The notes under the pieces were generated by a model. The model did not search any database. It had not been told where the DNA came from and saw only the letters and a list, made by a program, of their open reading frames with translations. Source: Diaporthe sp. PMI_573 (taxonomy: Eukaryota > Ascomycota > Sordariomycetes > Diaporthales > Diaporthaceae). Taken from it: 64,000 nucleotides of DNA. Shown here one piece after another: positions 1 through 11,952 of this stretch. Every line of letters begins with the position of its first letter. Positions within the stretch are counted from its first letter, which is position 1. The stretch spans positions 124,001 to 188,000 of the forward strand of contig JAJTUP010000030.1 of NCBI GenBank assembly GCA_021399435.1. Direction: 5' to 3'. The translations under genes and the position numbers were made by a program.

Positions 1-1736
1 TGAGCCACCACGTCGTTGGGGTGTGGGACCGATCTCACGTCGTCCTCGATATGGCCTGGCAGCGAGCGTGAGGCCCCCATGTAGACAAGGGATGGCCATT
101 GCGGGAAGGAGGAGGCACTGGATTGATCTGTATGGTGATATATGGAGAAAATATGTGCGGTGATGGGACATGTATGTTCATGAAGCAAGGCCACATCAGA
201 CACGAGGTTGTCACGAACGTAGCTGCTCTACGCACACAACACCGTCAGCATCAAGTAACGCTATAGCCAGACGGAAAAGACTTGACAACCACATTGAGAA
301 AGGCTGTGCGAACTACCTTGTTGCTTACGAATGGCCCAGTCCATGTGCCGTTCCAGGTCCGGCATCCCATGAGGCCAGCCACAGTCCATCATCGTTCCAG
401 AATGCCTTCACTATCCCCTCCCCCAACAATAAAGCAACCATGTAAAGGGAGGGAAAAGGACACAAGTAGACAGCCAAATGAGATTATACCATCATTTGTC
501 CTTTATTCTCCCCACCGTGTTGACAAGCTCGCTCACCATCTCATCTCATCCCCCATCCACAGCCTCCACCCGGAAGGACCAGTCACCAACCATACCTAAC
601 ACACATGGATCACAAACGTTCCACGCCCACATAAAGCACACCAACACGCACCACATCCCTCGACGCAGCAGTCACTCCCAACCTCCAGACCCAAGAAGAC
701 TTGGGAAAAGCTTGCCCGTAGAACATCACAGCACAGCACAGCCGACGCCCCAGCATAGAACCCCACCGAAGATGACCACAGCCCTTTATCACATGAAATA
801 CCAAAATTTCATGTGATAATCAGCCCACCTCAGCCGGCGCGGGCCCAATGCCCATCATCGGGGTTCTGCACCTGAAAAGAGAGAGAGACGGGCCTCATCG
901 TTGGAGTTTAGTACTCAAACCTACCTCGTATTCTAGGAATGGGTAACGTGATATAATGCCACGCCGATAACTGCAGAGGTGGACGCCATGGGCACCAAGG
1001 GCACAATCGGGGGAGGTCAGCAGCCTGGCACAGGTTGTCGTGCTGGGAGGGCAAGAAGCAAATGAAAACAAATGATCACAAGGTTCAGGAGGCCTGACAA
1101 GATCACGCACCCAAGCACGGCATATTCACCAAATGAGAAATCTATTAGCTATTTTGTCCCTCTTAACACCCTACAGAACGTCATCTCTCGATTACGGTCG
1201 CACGCACACAACAACACCGCAAGCAATAGCAGTAACAATACTAACAACCTCAGCCGTCAACACAAAGTCTTGGGAGATGCGGACTGTTACAAATATTCAG
1301 CCTTGCTCAAGGAAAAATCGAATCCATCCCGTGCTGTAAAAGGCCCAATGTAGAGGACGTGAAGTGACAGTTGCGGTGTCGTAAGTAATAGAACAGGGTG
1401 AAATGTGAAGCAAAAGCACAGGACAAAACAATGACGAACGCACGAAACAGGGATATCTTGATGCCTTTGCCCCCTAGCTCAACCGGACCTGGGTCGTCTG
1501 GCAACATCGTCGTCGTCGTCGCTCGACATCATCTTCAGCCTCGACGGTGTCTTCTTCTTCTTCCTCGCAGCGGCCCTCTTCGCTGACGCACGCGGCGGGT
1601 ACCACCTTGCAAAGTCCTGAGAGTCCTCAGGAGGGGGGTTATATAGGGGATTGTAGTTATGATTTGGTTCGGTAACAGTCTCTCCGGCGTGCGGGTCGTC
1701 GGCGTCGGTGGCTATGGCATCGGCCACAATCCCCCA
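1..1736. other. No supported gene; 3' flank of cap20 homologue
   Basis: Open frames here are short, overlap on both strands and show no domain or conserved motif. The stretch just below 1737 must contain the 3' untranslated region of the minus-strand CAP20 homologue. CT-rich and CA-rich tracts occur, but no RNA gene or mobile element was recognised. Confidence 0.5.
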
Positions 1737-2362
1737 CTAATTGTTGTTGACCTTGTTGTCCACAGCATTGTGGGCCTCCTCCTTCTTCGCGCTCAGGAAG
1801 TCGCCAATGAACCTGACAGTCTCGCCGGTGAGGACGAGGGCAGTCGCGATGGCAGCCTTGCCGGTGGAGATCAGGGCGAAGCCGGTGTCATTGCCACCGT
1901 TGGCCTTCTTGTACTCGCTGGAGTAGGTGCTGAAGACATGGTCGCGACCCTCGAGGCTCTTGTGGTATGGGAATAGGACGAGGCCCTTGGCATCGGTGTA
2001 CAGCTCGTTGGTGGGCTTCTTGACGACGGGGAAGCGCTCATCGACCTTTGTCAGAGCCTTGTCGCCGAGGTCGTCTGCCTTCTTGACGTAGGGCTGGACA
2101 TATTGGTAAGGGCCGTTGAAGTAGGGCACGATGGGAGCGGCAAAAGTCTGGTAGGCCGAGTCGCCGAGCTGGATGGACTTTGCGCCGTAAGAGTTCGACT
2201 TGAACGTCTCAACGCCATCGTGGACAATGTGGTAGCCGTACAGGTGCTTTGTCGAGTCAGCTTTGGTTCTAAATACGGGAGACTCGCTGCGAAAGGGAAG
2301 AGGGTGTTTACCTTCAGGAATGAAGACCGCGGTACATCACCGTTGACCTGAGGTGCCGACAT
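1737..2362 (-). CDS. cap20: CAP20-type fungal perilipin (lipid-droplet protein)
   Basis: Two exons, 2312-2362 and 1737-2246, with a 65-nt GT-AG intron (2247-2311), give 186 residues. The start is the ATG giving MSAPQVNG, 17 codons before the donor; splicing yields FLK|HLYGYH. The length, the central motif KSNSYGAKSIQLGDSAYQTF and the YVQPYVKKADDLGDKAL segment match the Colletotrichum CAP20 / Metarhizium perilipin family, whose members run to about 180-190 residues. Family members coat lipid droplets and in plant and insect pathogens support appressorium turgor. The C-terminal part (ALISTGKAAIATALVLTG, then an acidic/basic tail) fits the usual hydrophobic stretch. No frame damage is seen. A role in infection is inferred from the family, not from this sequence. 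Confidence 0.9.
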
Positions 2363-5300
2363 TGTGGGATGTGGGCTTGCTGATGTGACGACAGTGGCGT
2401 GGGTTGGATTGGGAGGTGAGGTAGCAAGGGACGAGATCTGACTCGTATATGACAAGGCCGATTGAGATCTGACAAGCTGATGAGGGCGTATGCGTGTGGG
2501 TGTGCGTCTCAGAGCCACGGGGCGGGTGGTGTGAAGCTTGGTTTAAGTTCTGACTCGTGATGTGTGATGATACGGAGGGGAAATGTCGAGTGTAGAAGAG
2601 AGGGGGAGAAGGTTGAGGGCAAAAGCGCGTGCGAGGTCGTGCGTGAGTGTATGCGTGAGCAAAGGGGTAGCGTTGGTATGTGTGGGACTAAGACTGGACA
2701 CGAACTTGAAAGTAAGAGGGGGGGAAGAAGAAGGGGAGGTCTTGGGAAGGAGGGCGGGTGGTGGAATGGAAGCTAAAAAGAAGGAGGGCGTTTCTTCTTC
2801 CTGCCCAGGCTTGTGTGGTTATCGAGTGGACTGACGCCACGCGCGTGGTCGTAGCATCAATGGGAGACTGAGAAAAAAGGTGGGCAGTGGGGGGAGGAGT
2901 GGGCCCTGCTGGCTGTCAGATAAGGAAAGCACTCACCAGCTGGCATGTGAGAGAGGGAGGGGAGGTACTCTTTGGTACCTGCCCAAGTCTTATGTCGCCC
3001 GAGTACCACTGCAGCTCTGTACTGTGTTACCCTACCTAGGTACATCACCGCCCGAGAAGGGAGGGAGGAAAAGACTGGCGGCTGGAATGGGACAGAACCA
3101 GACAGAACGGAGAGGGGGAGCGGCTTCTGTCTACTGGCCTTTGGGCTCGCACTTTCCTACCTCGACTGTCTGCCAGTCATAAACCCGTCTGCTACTACTG
3201 CAGCACCATTACCAGAAGTGTTCGTCGGTCGAAAGCATCTGCACGCTGCCAGAGCCTCCATCACATTTTACGCACATCGGCAAGAGGTACATGGGCATAC
3301 ATCCTGAGCGCTCTGGTGGGGCTTTGCCGTCGAGCTGCTGCGAAAAAGAAAGCTGCCAGGCCAGGGCCCCCCTTGCCCCCGAGAACCCTGTTCTGATGCC
3401 TGTCCAAAGCATGTGAAAAAATGGCTTCGAGCTTGCTCGCATCCCTCCACGGACTACAGCACCACCAAAGCAGCTGCTGATCCTGCCAGTCTGCCCTGGC
3501 CTGCCTCGCCTGCGTGCCTGCTTCTCGATAATGCCCCCAGCCGTCGACGGGCGCCCAATCACACACTCCTGGCAGCCTTCCTTGCTGCACGCATGCCATC
3601 GCCCTGCATCACCTGCATCAAGACCTGCAGCTCTGATACGGGCGAACAGACAGACTTTGGCAAGCAATTGGCTTCTCAGCTTCTCCAGATCCAAACCCAT
3701 CGTTCGAATTGGCTGTGCTGGGTCGCCCTTCCCCGCCCACATTTATTGCGTGACATCCGTTTCCTTGACGCCGGGGAATCCGTCAACCTCCTGCCTCCTG
3801 CCTCCTGCCTCCTTGACCTCACTTCTGGAGCGTCCCTGTCCGTGTCCGTTGTACAGCAGCTTCCAATAGACAGGCCGTCACTGCATGCTGTGTCACCCGA
3901 ATGCGGGATCGGATGCTCCTCCTCGCCCTGGCCTGCGCCCGTCGCGGCCGACAAGATTGGGACAATGGAGCATCATCCACCCGAGCGAGTAGCGAAACGG
4001 CAAAAAGTCATCCAAGGTCTCTGACAAACTCAATTGGGGCCACCCCACAGCCAAGGGTCGGCGAGCTCAACCTCGGGAGGCTACCCTGTGTGTTTCTGGC
4101 GGCTGTAGCTGCTTACCTCCCCGGGTCCGAGGTACCCGACGCCATCGAGAAACATCACGACAGCCTCCAGTCGAGGCCAGACTGGGCCAGGTCGCCGCAA
4201 AGCACATGTCAAAACAATCAGCGTCGTCCTGTCATGACGGCTTCACCAACCCACAACACGCCACATCACGCCACACGTTACAGCCGAGAGACTGCTCAAT
4301 GGCTGGCTACCCACCTTGCTCATTACCGGCTCCGACGGGGTATTTCCATGGGAGGGCCAAAAGCGGATGATCTACGCTACCCAAATTGCCTTATGACAGG
4401 GCTGTCAGCTGAAGGTCACATCCAGCATGTGAGACCGCACGAGGAGGCTGGCTGGCTGGCTGCCTCAACTGCCGCATTTCTTGATGCCCGCAAGACGACA
4501 CAAGCCTCGTGGGATGAGCTGCTCGACACGCGGGCCATTCGACATCACATGGAGTCCTGATGACTTGCCCGTGCCCTGTATCACACCTCACGTTCCACTA
4601 CAACGGGCGACGCCACTGATCGATCTGCACTGGACCGGTGACATGGGTGCGCTGTCGACCTGCTGCCCCACAGTTCAACCCGAGCTGACGGAACAGGGGC
4701 ATGAACTAGATCGCATTGGTACCGTAGGCGCTTTCACATGCTCGACCGTTATCCGTGTGGCCTTGACCCGGACTTTTCTTTTACGAGAGACTGAATACCT
4801 CCCAACAATCACGGCTTCGAACGTCTTTTGGGCTCAAACCAAGACGGTGACATCGCCGCGATGTCATATGTCCTGATATAGTGGACGACACGTCCTCGCT
4901 CTTGCATGCATCTCCTCGGACCAACCACCTCTTCCATTCATTCCTACCCTGTTCAGCCCAAAACAACGCCCAAACCACGGGGTAGAGGAGAGTCGTTGAT
5001 GGGTTCGTAATCCGATGCAACGTCAACGCCCCTGCCCGGTTGTTCTAGTCCTCCGGGGCCCCAACCCGCACCGCTACCTATCTTGATCCCGCCTCGGATA
5101 CCACTTCCATTCGTGTGAGCAGATCCTTGAAGCATCCAGATGCGATCCGATGAGTAGAAACCAGGTTTGAGCGACAAATTCCCCCATTCGTTGCGACACC
5201 CTGGCCCGCGACCGGCCCGGGCACCTCAGCGTCCCTGTCCAAAGAGCCGCTTGTGCGCCGAACGCCGCCAACGACTTGGCAACACAATGACCGATGCAAA

Positions 5301-8300
5301 TCAACACATTTGTTGAATCAGGAATACATACAAAAAGCACCGAGTGCCCCGGCCGCTGCCCGGGAATTGCCTCAACCTTGACGAAAGTACGGTTTTAAAG
5401 CCCCTGTACCCTCCATCAACCACCCCTGGGAGCTTGCGGCCGGGGGTTGACGCAGGATATGGCAGACGAGCCCTCAACAAATCGAGACTGCAGAGCTGCA
5501 GAGCTGCAGAACTTGCAAGTATCTGCCTCTCTGGGCTGATCGTCGATGCGGCCCTCGGACAGCGAACTTTTGTCTGTTGAACTGAGCAGCGCAACAAGAA
5601 AAAGCAAAGGAAAACCCCGCCGACCATGGCCGAGGAAGCCTAGCAATGGGGCTAAAGTCGCCCCCTCCGAGATAGCGGGGCATATTGGCTGTCAGCCTGC
5701 CAATCCGTCTGGGAACTTCCGTTCTGGTCAGGAATCGTCATGTTTTGCAACTGCAGCAGTCGGCCGATAGCCCCCAAGCGCCCATCACCGCACGCAGCCG
5801 AACTTCGCCCCTGGTGCAAAGCTCCGCGTGCATCAGCCATTGGCCCGTCTCGATGCCTGGGAGCGGATATCTGGACGCAGCACGACACAACGTTGCGTTC
5901 TGACCAGACTTACTCCGTGTTTGCCAGACTCAATTGGATATGTGGCGCATTCGGCTTGAGTGTTTTGAGTGGCGGGCCCATGTCAAGCCGCGGCGCTATC
6001 ACGACATGTGTGTTCGCTACCAAGGAAATCCGATTCCTGAAAGTCCCAGGATATGTGCCGTCCATCCTACTGGAACCCCCTTCCCCCTCACCTGCTATAT
6101 TAGTAGCCTGCCAGAGAAATTACAGCGTGCTCCTGTTCAGCACATTGGGCCACGGCAGCCGGTGACATGCAGCCAGCTGGCCCTCTCTATCTGCTTCGGT
6201 GTGTGGCTCTGTGTCCCTCGTGCGGGCGCCTGCCTGGCTCTTTGTCGAGTGGCGGGGACCATGTGACGTCGGGCAGCACGCGCCTAGGACGCTGTCACCA
6301 GCACGGCGCATATCTCGTGCGACCCCCCAGAAAGGGAGTTGCCGTGCTTTATGTTGTCTTGGTCCTGTGATCTCAGGCTTACTAACTCCGGGAGCTTCTC
6401 GATAAAGTGTTGTACATCTAGAACTGGGAAATTCCCTAGGACCTCATTTCCTTTTTTCCTGTTCAAGTGAATGGGTTTCACTAGGAGGGGGCGAAAGCGG
6501 CCTTGCAGATTTTGCGCGACGCCTGCTGCTCATCGAGTACAGTCTACACGTGCAATGGATGGGTGGCGATGAAGCTGGGCTCGTTCTTCTCACGCACGTG
6601 TGAGCGGCACATGTGCCGAGTCTCCTCGATCTACATTGAAAGCACACGCAGCTCAGATTAGCAGGGTGGAAAGATATGGTTTTCGACCCCGTCTGTGCTG
6701 ATGCAGGCCGGGACGTTTATCTTATTGTCTCTTGCTGGTTGGGTGGCTTATTCTGTGGGGTCAAATGATCTGCACATGACCTGCAATGATGTTTTGCATT
6801 TTTGCTCCAGTGAGCTTGTCTTTTCTTATCCTGTGTTACCAATCCCTCTTGTGTGACGTAGGGAGGGAAGGATGATTCGGGAGCTTGTGGTGGGGATTGT
6901 CGAGTCAATCGCGATGCTCAGATTGCCATGTTGGCGAGAGGCAGACCTTGATGGGATTGTGTTTATAGGCTATTGAATTTCTTGGGGAACTCTATCAAGC
7001 TGGAACGGCGATGAGTGCCCTGTAAGGACAAGGGACAATGTGTTTTGTAGATATTTGCAGTGAATCTCGTTACGTATGGGTGGGATGGGATATTGTTTAT
7101 TATGTTCTTTCAGACTGTGTCCTCTGAGGGGGGGGGGGGCTACCTTGCGTACAGCAATTGCCGGGTGCGCATCTCTGGCTGTGCCTGCTTCCAATTGTGC
7201 TTGCGGTGCCTGGAAGGAGCATTTTGCACGGACGGGGGATATCTGATATCTTGTCCAAGCAACTTGGCCTGGGAGAGAAACTCCCTTCCACATCAACAAT
7301 GTACACAAGGCGCCGGTCCCCCTTGATCGAATTATCCTCATGGAGGGCCCTATCCTATTGGGATCGAGGCTGAGAGAAAGACGCCCCCCCTCCAAGTCCA
7401 TTTTCCTCTATATCTATTTTTGAAACCGGATTCAGGGATTCCCTTCCGATGTTGGTTGATTGATGCCCCAGCTACATTCGAGACTACGCACGGACCAGTC
7501 GGGAACTGCGAAGGAAACCTCAACGTCAATCCCACCCCGAATACGCTTCGTATCATTGCACGTGTCACAATTCCTCTCGCACTGCTTTGTGCTTGGGGGC
7601 ATATCCGGTTGCGCGCTGCGAGCGGTGGATGGTAAGCGAATGTGGCAAGGGCACAGACAGGTGACACTATCAGTGAGAATACTAATCACCCTCGACAGAT
7701 ACAACACTTCCACAACCTCCAACATGTGCGAACACGTACACCAGCTCTGACCCAGACGTCGTCCTTCAAAAAGGCAGGGAGGAAGGAAGCGGAGGTGTGG
7801 GAACATTCTCTCAAGGTCGGCACCAAGCGCTGTGAGGAAAAGGGAAGGACAAGCCTGCAGACAAGCCTTGCCCCGGACGTTGCAACAGTACCGAGATCGC
7901 CGTGCCCAGCCTGGGAGGCCTGAACGAGCTCGAGGTTGAGGTGGTGGTGCTGCGGGAGCAGCAGACCTTCTGCGACGGCACCTGGAGTCGTCCATGGTCG
8001 AGGCGATGAATCTCGTCGCAATCCCTAGGCTGGGCGGCCTGGATGGACGAGCTGGACGTGGTACTACGAGAGCAAGAGACCTTCTGGTACGGCTCATTCA
8101 CGGATACGGTCTTCGACAAGGAGATCGCAGTCCCCAGCCTGGAAGGCTTGAACGAGTTCGAGGTCGTGCTGCGAGAGCAGCAGACCTTCCGGGATGGATG
8201 ATGGTGGAGGTGATGAACCTCGTCGCGGAGGCGACCCAGCCAGGGCTCCAACAAGGTCGGCGTGGAATGGCTGAGAGCGAGAAAGCGCTCGACCAGGACA

Positions 8301-8799
8301 CCAAGGCCCCCTGGGTGATTTGCTGAGGAGATGCAGGTGTTCATGTCTAGGCGTTTCTAAGCGTTAGAATGCTTGTAATTTAGCAGGTGACAAGTAAGCG
8401 TCACAGATTAGGCCAGCAGCCTGAAATTCCATTTCATTTCATTTACCCTCAACGCAACCAGACAGAGGTGAAGGGAAGACTTGAGGTCCTTGTTCGGTCG
8501 TCACATGTAAGCCCATGGTTTATTTGGCGGCGGAAGAGGAAGAGGAAGACGGGCACGCTGCTTATCCTTATCAACAGCTTATCGATAACACCTCCATAAT
8601 TTATTTGACTTCCCCAGCGGAAACCCGAGTGAAAATTAAAACTTGACAATTACATCACTGCATTGGTATTTGGCGTTGTTTTGTCTCGTTTTCTTCATAC
8701 AATTGGATACCAGCATCTCTACAGAACCGACAAGCAGCCGTTCCTCCGATCCCCGAAGCACCCGAGGTGCAGTGCACCACAACCCACGCGCCGGCCAAG
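2363..8799. other. 6.4 kb without a supported gene
   Basis: This is the longest gap in the window. It holds the divergent upstream regions of the cap20 homologue (-) and the BCD1 gene (+). Open frames up to about 220 codons exist on both strands, but they overlap one another, have biased compositions and carry no recognisable domain or splice-supported extension. A degenerate repeat lies at 7893-8251 and a run of G at about 7126-7138. A long non-coding transcript or a fast-evolving gene cannot be excluded. Confidence 0.45.
7893..8251 (+). repeat. Three degenerate direct repeat units of about 80-90 nt
   Basis: Units at about 7893-7980, 8014-8092 and 8121-8197 share the blocks GAGATCGC.GT.CCCAGCCT, GAACGAG.TCGAGGT and GAGAGCAGCAGACCTTC in the same order. 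The linker after unit one (about 7992-8030) and that after unit three (about 8199-8237) also match each other (GAGGCGATGAATCTCGTCGC against GAGGTGATGAACCTCGTCGC). Read on the plus strand the units encode a recurring peptide like VPSL.GLNEFEVVLREQQTF, but stop codons separate them. This could be the remains of a repeat-containing gene or an untranslated transcript. Confidence 0.55.
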
Positions 8800-10878
8800 A
8801 TGGCTGACCCGCTGCTCAACACGCTGTGCAGCATCTGCCACATCAGCACGCCCAAGTACACCTGCCCGGGGTGCAACACTCACACGTGCTCGCTGGCCTG
8901 CAACAAGAAGCACAAGTCATGGGCGAACTGCAGCGGGAGGCGCGACCCGACGGCCTACATGCCCGCCTCGAAGCTCAGGACACCCGCGGGCGTCGACCAC
9001 GACTACAACTTCCTGTCTGCCATCGAGCGCGAGCGCGAGCGCAACCAGCGCGAGATCGTCGACGAGCGCCGGCTCTTCTCGCAGAAGGAGCTGGGCGGCC
9101 AGCTCGAGGACCCTTATAGCTTCCGGAAGCAGTGGTTCGGCGAGAACGTGCACTTCCACCCCGTTAGCAGCGGCGCCGAGCCTAGGCAGTTCGGGTCCGA
9201 CGGCGAGGACGACAGTGATGGGGCCGACGAGGGGGGTGGTGGTGAGGCTAGGAGTAACCGGAGGAACATACCCGCCAAGGCGAGCCAGCTGAATCACAAG
9301 GTCCGCCAGCGCCTCGCCGTCGAGAATGTGCAGGTGGTGCAGATGCCGGTCGGGATGACGAGGCAGAGGGAGAACACGACGGGGTGGAACAGGAAGGCCA
9401 GGCGGATCAACTGGTGTATCGAGTGGATCCTGTACGACGGCGGCGGCGACGGGGAGGGGCTGCCCAGGAAACACACGAGGATACGCCACAATGCGCTCGA
9501 GACGACGCCGCTGTACAAGGCGCTTGGGAACACGATGGCCTGGTACAAGAAAGGGCACAAGGCGGATCAGGAGGACGACGCCGCAGACGACGAGGACATC
9601 GAGCCGGCGCAGGCCGGGCGGCGCAAGAGGGTCCTGATCCGCGAGGTCAAGGAGAGCGAGCAACAACGCGCGATGCAAGACGGCGATACGGCGGCGTGGG
9701 CCAACTCGAGGACACAATACCCAACCCAGAGCCCGTTCACGGGCGCCTGGGCCAGCGATGGCGGCGCGACCACGACGTCCTGGGACGCGGACGGGGAGGT
9801 CGCGGCGCGCAGGCGGCACAGGTTCTACCTCCTCCGCCCCCTGACGGTCGCGGGGAAGCCGAGGGAGCTCATCCCCGTGTCGGCGGCGGACGACCTGGGC
9901 GCCGCGCTGAGGGGGCGCACCGTCCTCGAGTACCCCACCGTCTACGTCCTGCCTCCTCCTCTGTCCTCGGACAACAACCCGTCCTCATCCTCCTCCTCCA
10001 CGGTGGAGATGGAGACGGCATCATCATCAGCACCACCACCACTCCCCGAAGGCCACATCCTCGGCTCGACGGAGCGCCGCGCCCCCTCGAAGAGACAATC
10101 AGCCGCCGCCGCGAAGAGGAAAGCCGCACCCGCATCCAAGGACGACACCATCGCGCGCCAGCAGCCCTCCCACAAGCGGCAGGCCGTCGGCGGCGGCGCC
10201 AGCGGCGAGGCCGGGATCCCCACCCGGCCATCAGAAAGACACGGCGGTAGTGGTTCCGGTTCCCAGCGCGGCCAACGTGGCGCCGCCGCCGCCACCGCCG
10301 CGCGAGGGCGGGGTAGAGGTCGCGGGGCCAGAGGACAGGCGACCACCGGGCGACAACAACAACGTGGTCACGGCGATCAAGATGCGGAGGAGGGCGAGGT
10401 CAACAGCGATGGTGACGAGGTGGTGGTGGTGGCGCGAAAACCTCGGGTCCCGGCCCGGGCGATGGCAATGGCGGCTGCGGTTGATCGCGCGGATACCAGT
10501 AGCAGCGACCCGGACAGCAGCTCGGGCGACGAGGATGATGACGACGACGGGCGGGATGGCGGTGGTGGCTTCTGGGGATCTTCTTCTCGCCGGCCGCGGA
10601 ATGGGGATGGTAACGATGACGGCCTACCTGAGGAGGAAGGAATTACGTCTTCACCAGCACCAGCACCAGCACCAGCACCGGTCCAAGGGAACGGCATGAA
10701 TAAATCTGGTGGTGGTGGTGGTGGTGGTATGGGACTGGTGGACTACGGCTCGGACAGCGATGGGTCCGAGGATGATGATGACGGCGAGGACGGGGACGCC
10801 GATCTCGCGACGCTGAAGCCCGAGAACCCGGAGCTGGTGGCCGGGGCCATACAGGAGATTGTCGGGCTGCTGTCGTGA
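8800..10878 (+). CDS. BCD1: BCD1-type HIT zinc-finger protein (box C/D snoRNP assembly)
   Basis: A single-exon 692-residue protein. The ATG at 8800 is chosen because the zinc finger begins ten residues later. An HIT-type zinc finger at residues 10-44 shows all eight ligands: C10, C13, C22, C25, C30, C34, H38 and C44. The conserved BCD1 region follows (VQVVQMPVGMTRQREN, NWCIEWILYD, ETTPLYKALGNTMAWYKKGH at about residues 180-255). In yeast and animals BCD1 is a nuclear factor needed for box C/D snoRNA stability and snoRNP assembly. The second half (about 400-660) is low complexity: Ser, Arg/Gly and Asp/Glu runs, polyglycine, and an AP repeat encoded by CACCAG-type tandem DNA. Yeast Bcd1 is shorter; the long disordered tail is common in filamentous fungi. 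The frame is intact. Confidence 0.9.
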   Translation: MADPLLNTLCSICHISTPKYTCPGCNTHTCSLACNKKHKSWANCSGRRDPTAYMPASKLRTPAGVDHDYNFLSAIERERERNQREIVDERRLFSQKELGGQLEDPYSFRKQWFGENVHFHPVSSGAEPRQFGSDGEDDSDGADEGGGGEARSNRRNIPAKASQLNHKVRQRLAVENVQVVQMPVGMTRQRENTTGWNRKARRINWCIEWILYDGGGDGEGLPRKHTRIRHNALETTPLYKALGNTMAWYKKGHKADQEDDAADDEDIEPAQAGRRKRVLIREVKESEQQRAMQDGDTAAWANSRTQYPTQSPFTGAWASDGGATTTSWDADGEVAARRRHRFYLLRPLTVAGKPRELIPVSAADDLGAALRGRTVLEYPTVYVLPPPLSSDNNPSSSSSSTVEMETASSSAPPPLPEGHILGSTERRAPSKRQSAAAAKRKAAPASKDDTIARQQPSHKRQAVGGGASGEAGIPTRPSERHGGSGSGSQRGQRGAAAATAARGRGRGRGARGQATTGRQQQRGHGDQDAEEGEVNSDGDEVVVVARKPRVPARAMAMAAAVDRADTSSSDPDSSSGDEDDDDDGRDGGGGFWGSSSRRPRNGDGNDDGLPEEEGITSSPAPAPAPAPVQGNGMNKSGGGGGGGMGLVDYGSDSDGSEDDDDGEDGDADLATLKPENPELVAGAIQEIVGLLS

Positions 10879-11952
10879 GAAGCGTGGAAACAATATAAAC
10901 TTGCATCTAATCAATTGTAGCCGAATAGGTTGCATCAACAAGTAAATGGTGATGATTACACACATCCATCACAGCGAAAAGTCACCACAACAAGGCACAG
11001 GGTACACAGAGCAAGGTATGAGACCGGAACGTTAGCTTGTCATTAAGATCGGACAGACACCTTCAAAGGGTGAAGTTCCGTCGCCGTCCTGGCCGGGACC
11101 CCGTCATGACGGTGGCCCTGAGCAAACAGGGCAACGACCAAGGAAAGACTATCTAGCTCCGCCCAGCCTCAAAAAGAAAAAGAAAAACTTCCAAGCTCGC
11201 TCACTAGTTGAACCAGAGCAGCTCTGTTTTCATGTTTTGTCCTTTTTTGAAAGATCATCATTTGATGAGATGTGGTTTGTTTTGGTTTGGGTTCTCCTAC
11301 CCAGCGCTTTTCTTCCTCACACCACAACCACCAATTGATGGGGACTCGTAGGTAACCGAGAGGCGAAACCACGCAGATCGAGATCCAATCTCACCATTTC
11401 CCCTCTTTCTTTCCTCTCTTCTCTTCTCCGAGAAAGACACTGCCTGCTCAGCCACCGGCCGCTTTTAGCTTTGCCTCGCTCCCAGTCACGCATTTCAAAT
11501 GTCGATTGAATTCCTCCCCTTGCATGCTGTGTCAGATAAAAAGCAAAAAAAGTAAAAAATTCCCTTCCGTTCAGACGCCTGGACAGTCCCCTGCTCCTGC
11601 CCTACGCCGGTGCCACTGCACGTTCCGGGGTTTCGTCCTCGTCGGTATAAAACGGAGCTGCATGTTAAAAGAAAAAAGAGAGAAAAAAGAGCATCGAAAG
11701 ACGCTGGATGCCCCATCGCCGCACCTCCTCGGGCAGGAATTGAGGTTCATCGCAGGCGGCTGTGATTCGTCGTAGTGGTACAATGGCCTGATTGACCATG
11801 AGAAAGACACCTCAGTGTCGTGAAATGATGCAGACGTGATGAGGCCCAAGTTGTGATAGACCGGAAAACGTATCGTCATTATATTCTCCACTGGGGAGAA
11901 GAGCTGCAGATATTGCAGTGGATTATTGGTGTAGGGAAACCGATGTTGTTCC
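10879..11952. other. Convergent 3' regions, no gene seen
   Basis: This lies between the BCD1 stop (+) and the Scd6 homologue stop (-), so both 3' untranslated regions fall here. AT-rich patches and a pyrimidine-rich tract (about 11400-11430) are present. Nothing else was recognised. Confidence 0.5.

Noticed and set aside
1479..1727. 82-codon minus-strand frame just below the cap20 homologue
   Set aside because: It opens with GTG and has no ATG. It lies in the expected 3' untranslated region, has biased Asp/Lys runs, and no splice from the cap20 exons leads into it.
3209..4560. Long frames of 177 (-) and 219 (+) codons
   Set aside because: They and several others overlap across the same DNA, with no domain, no secretion signal and no ordered motif.
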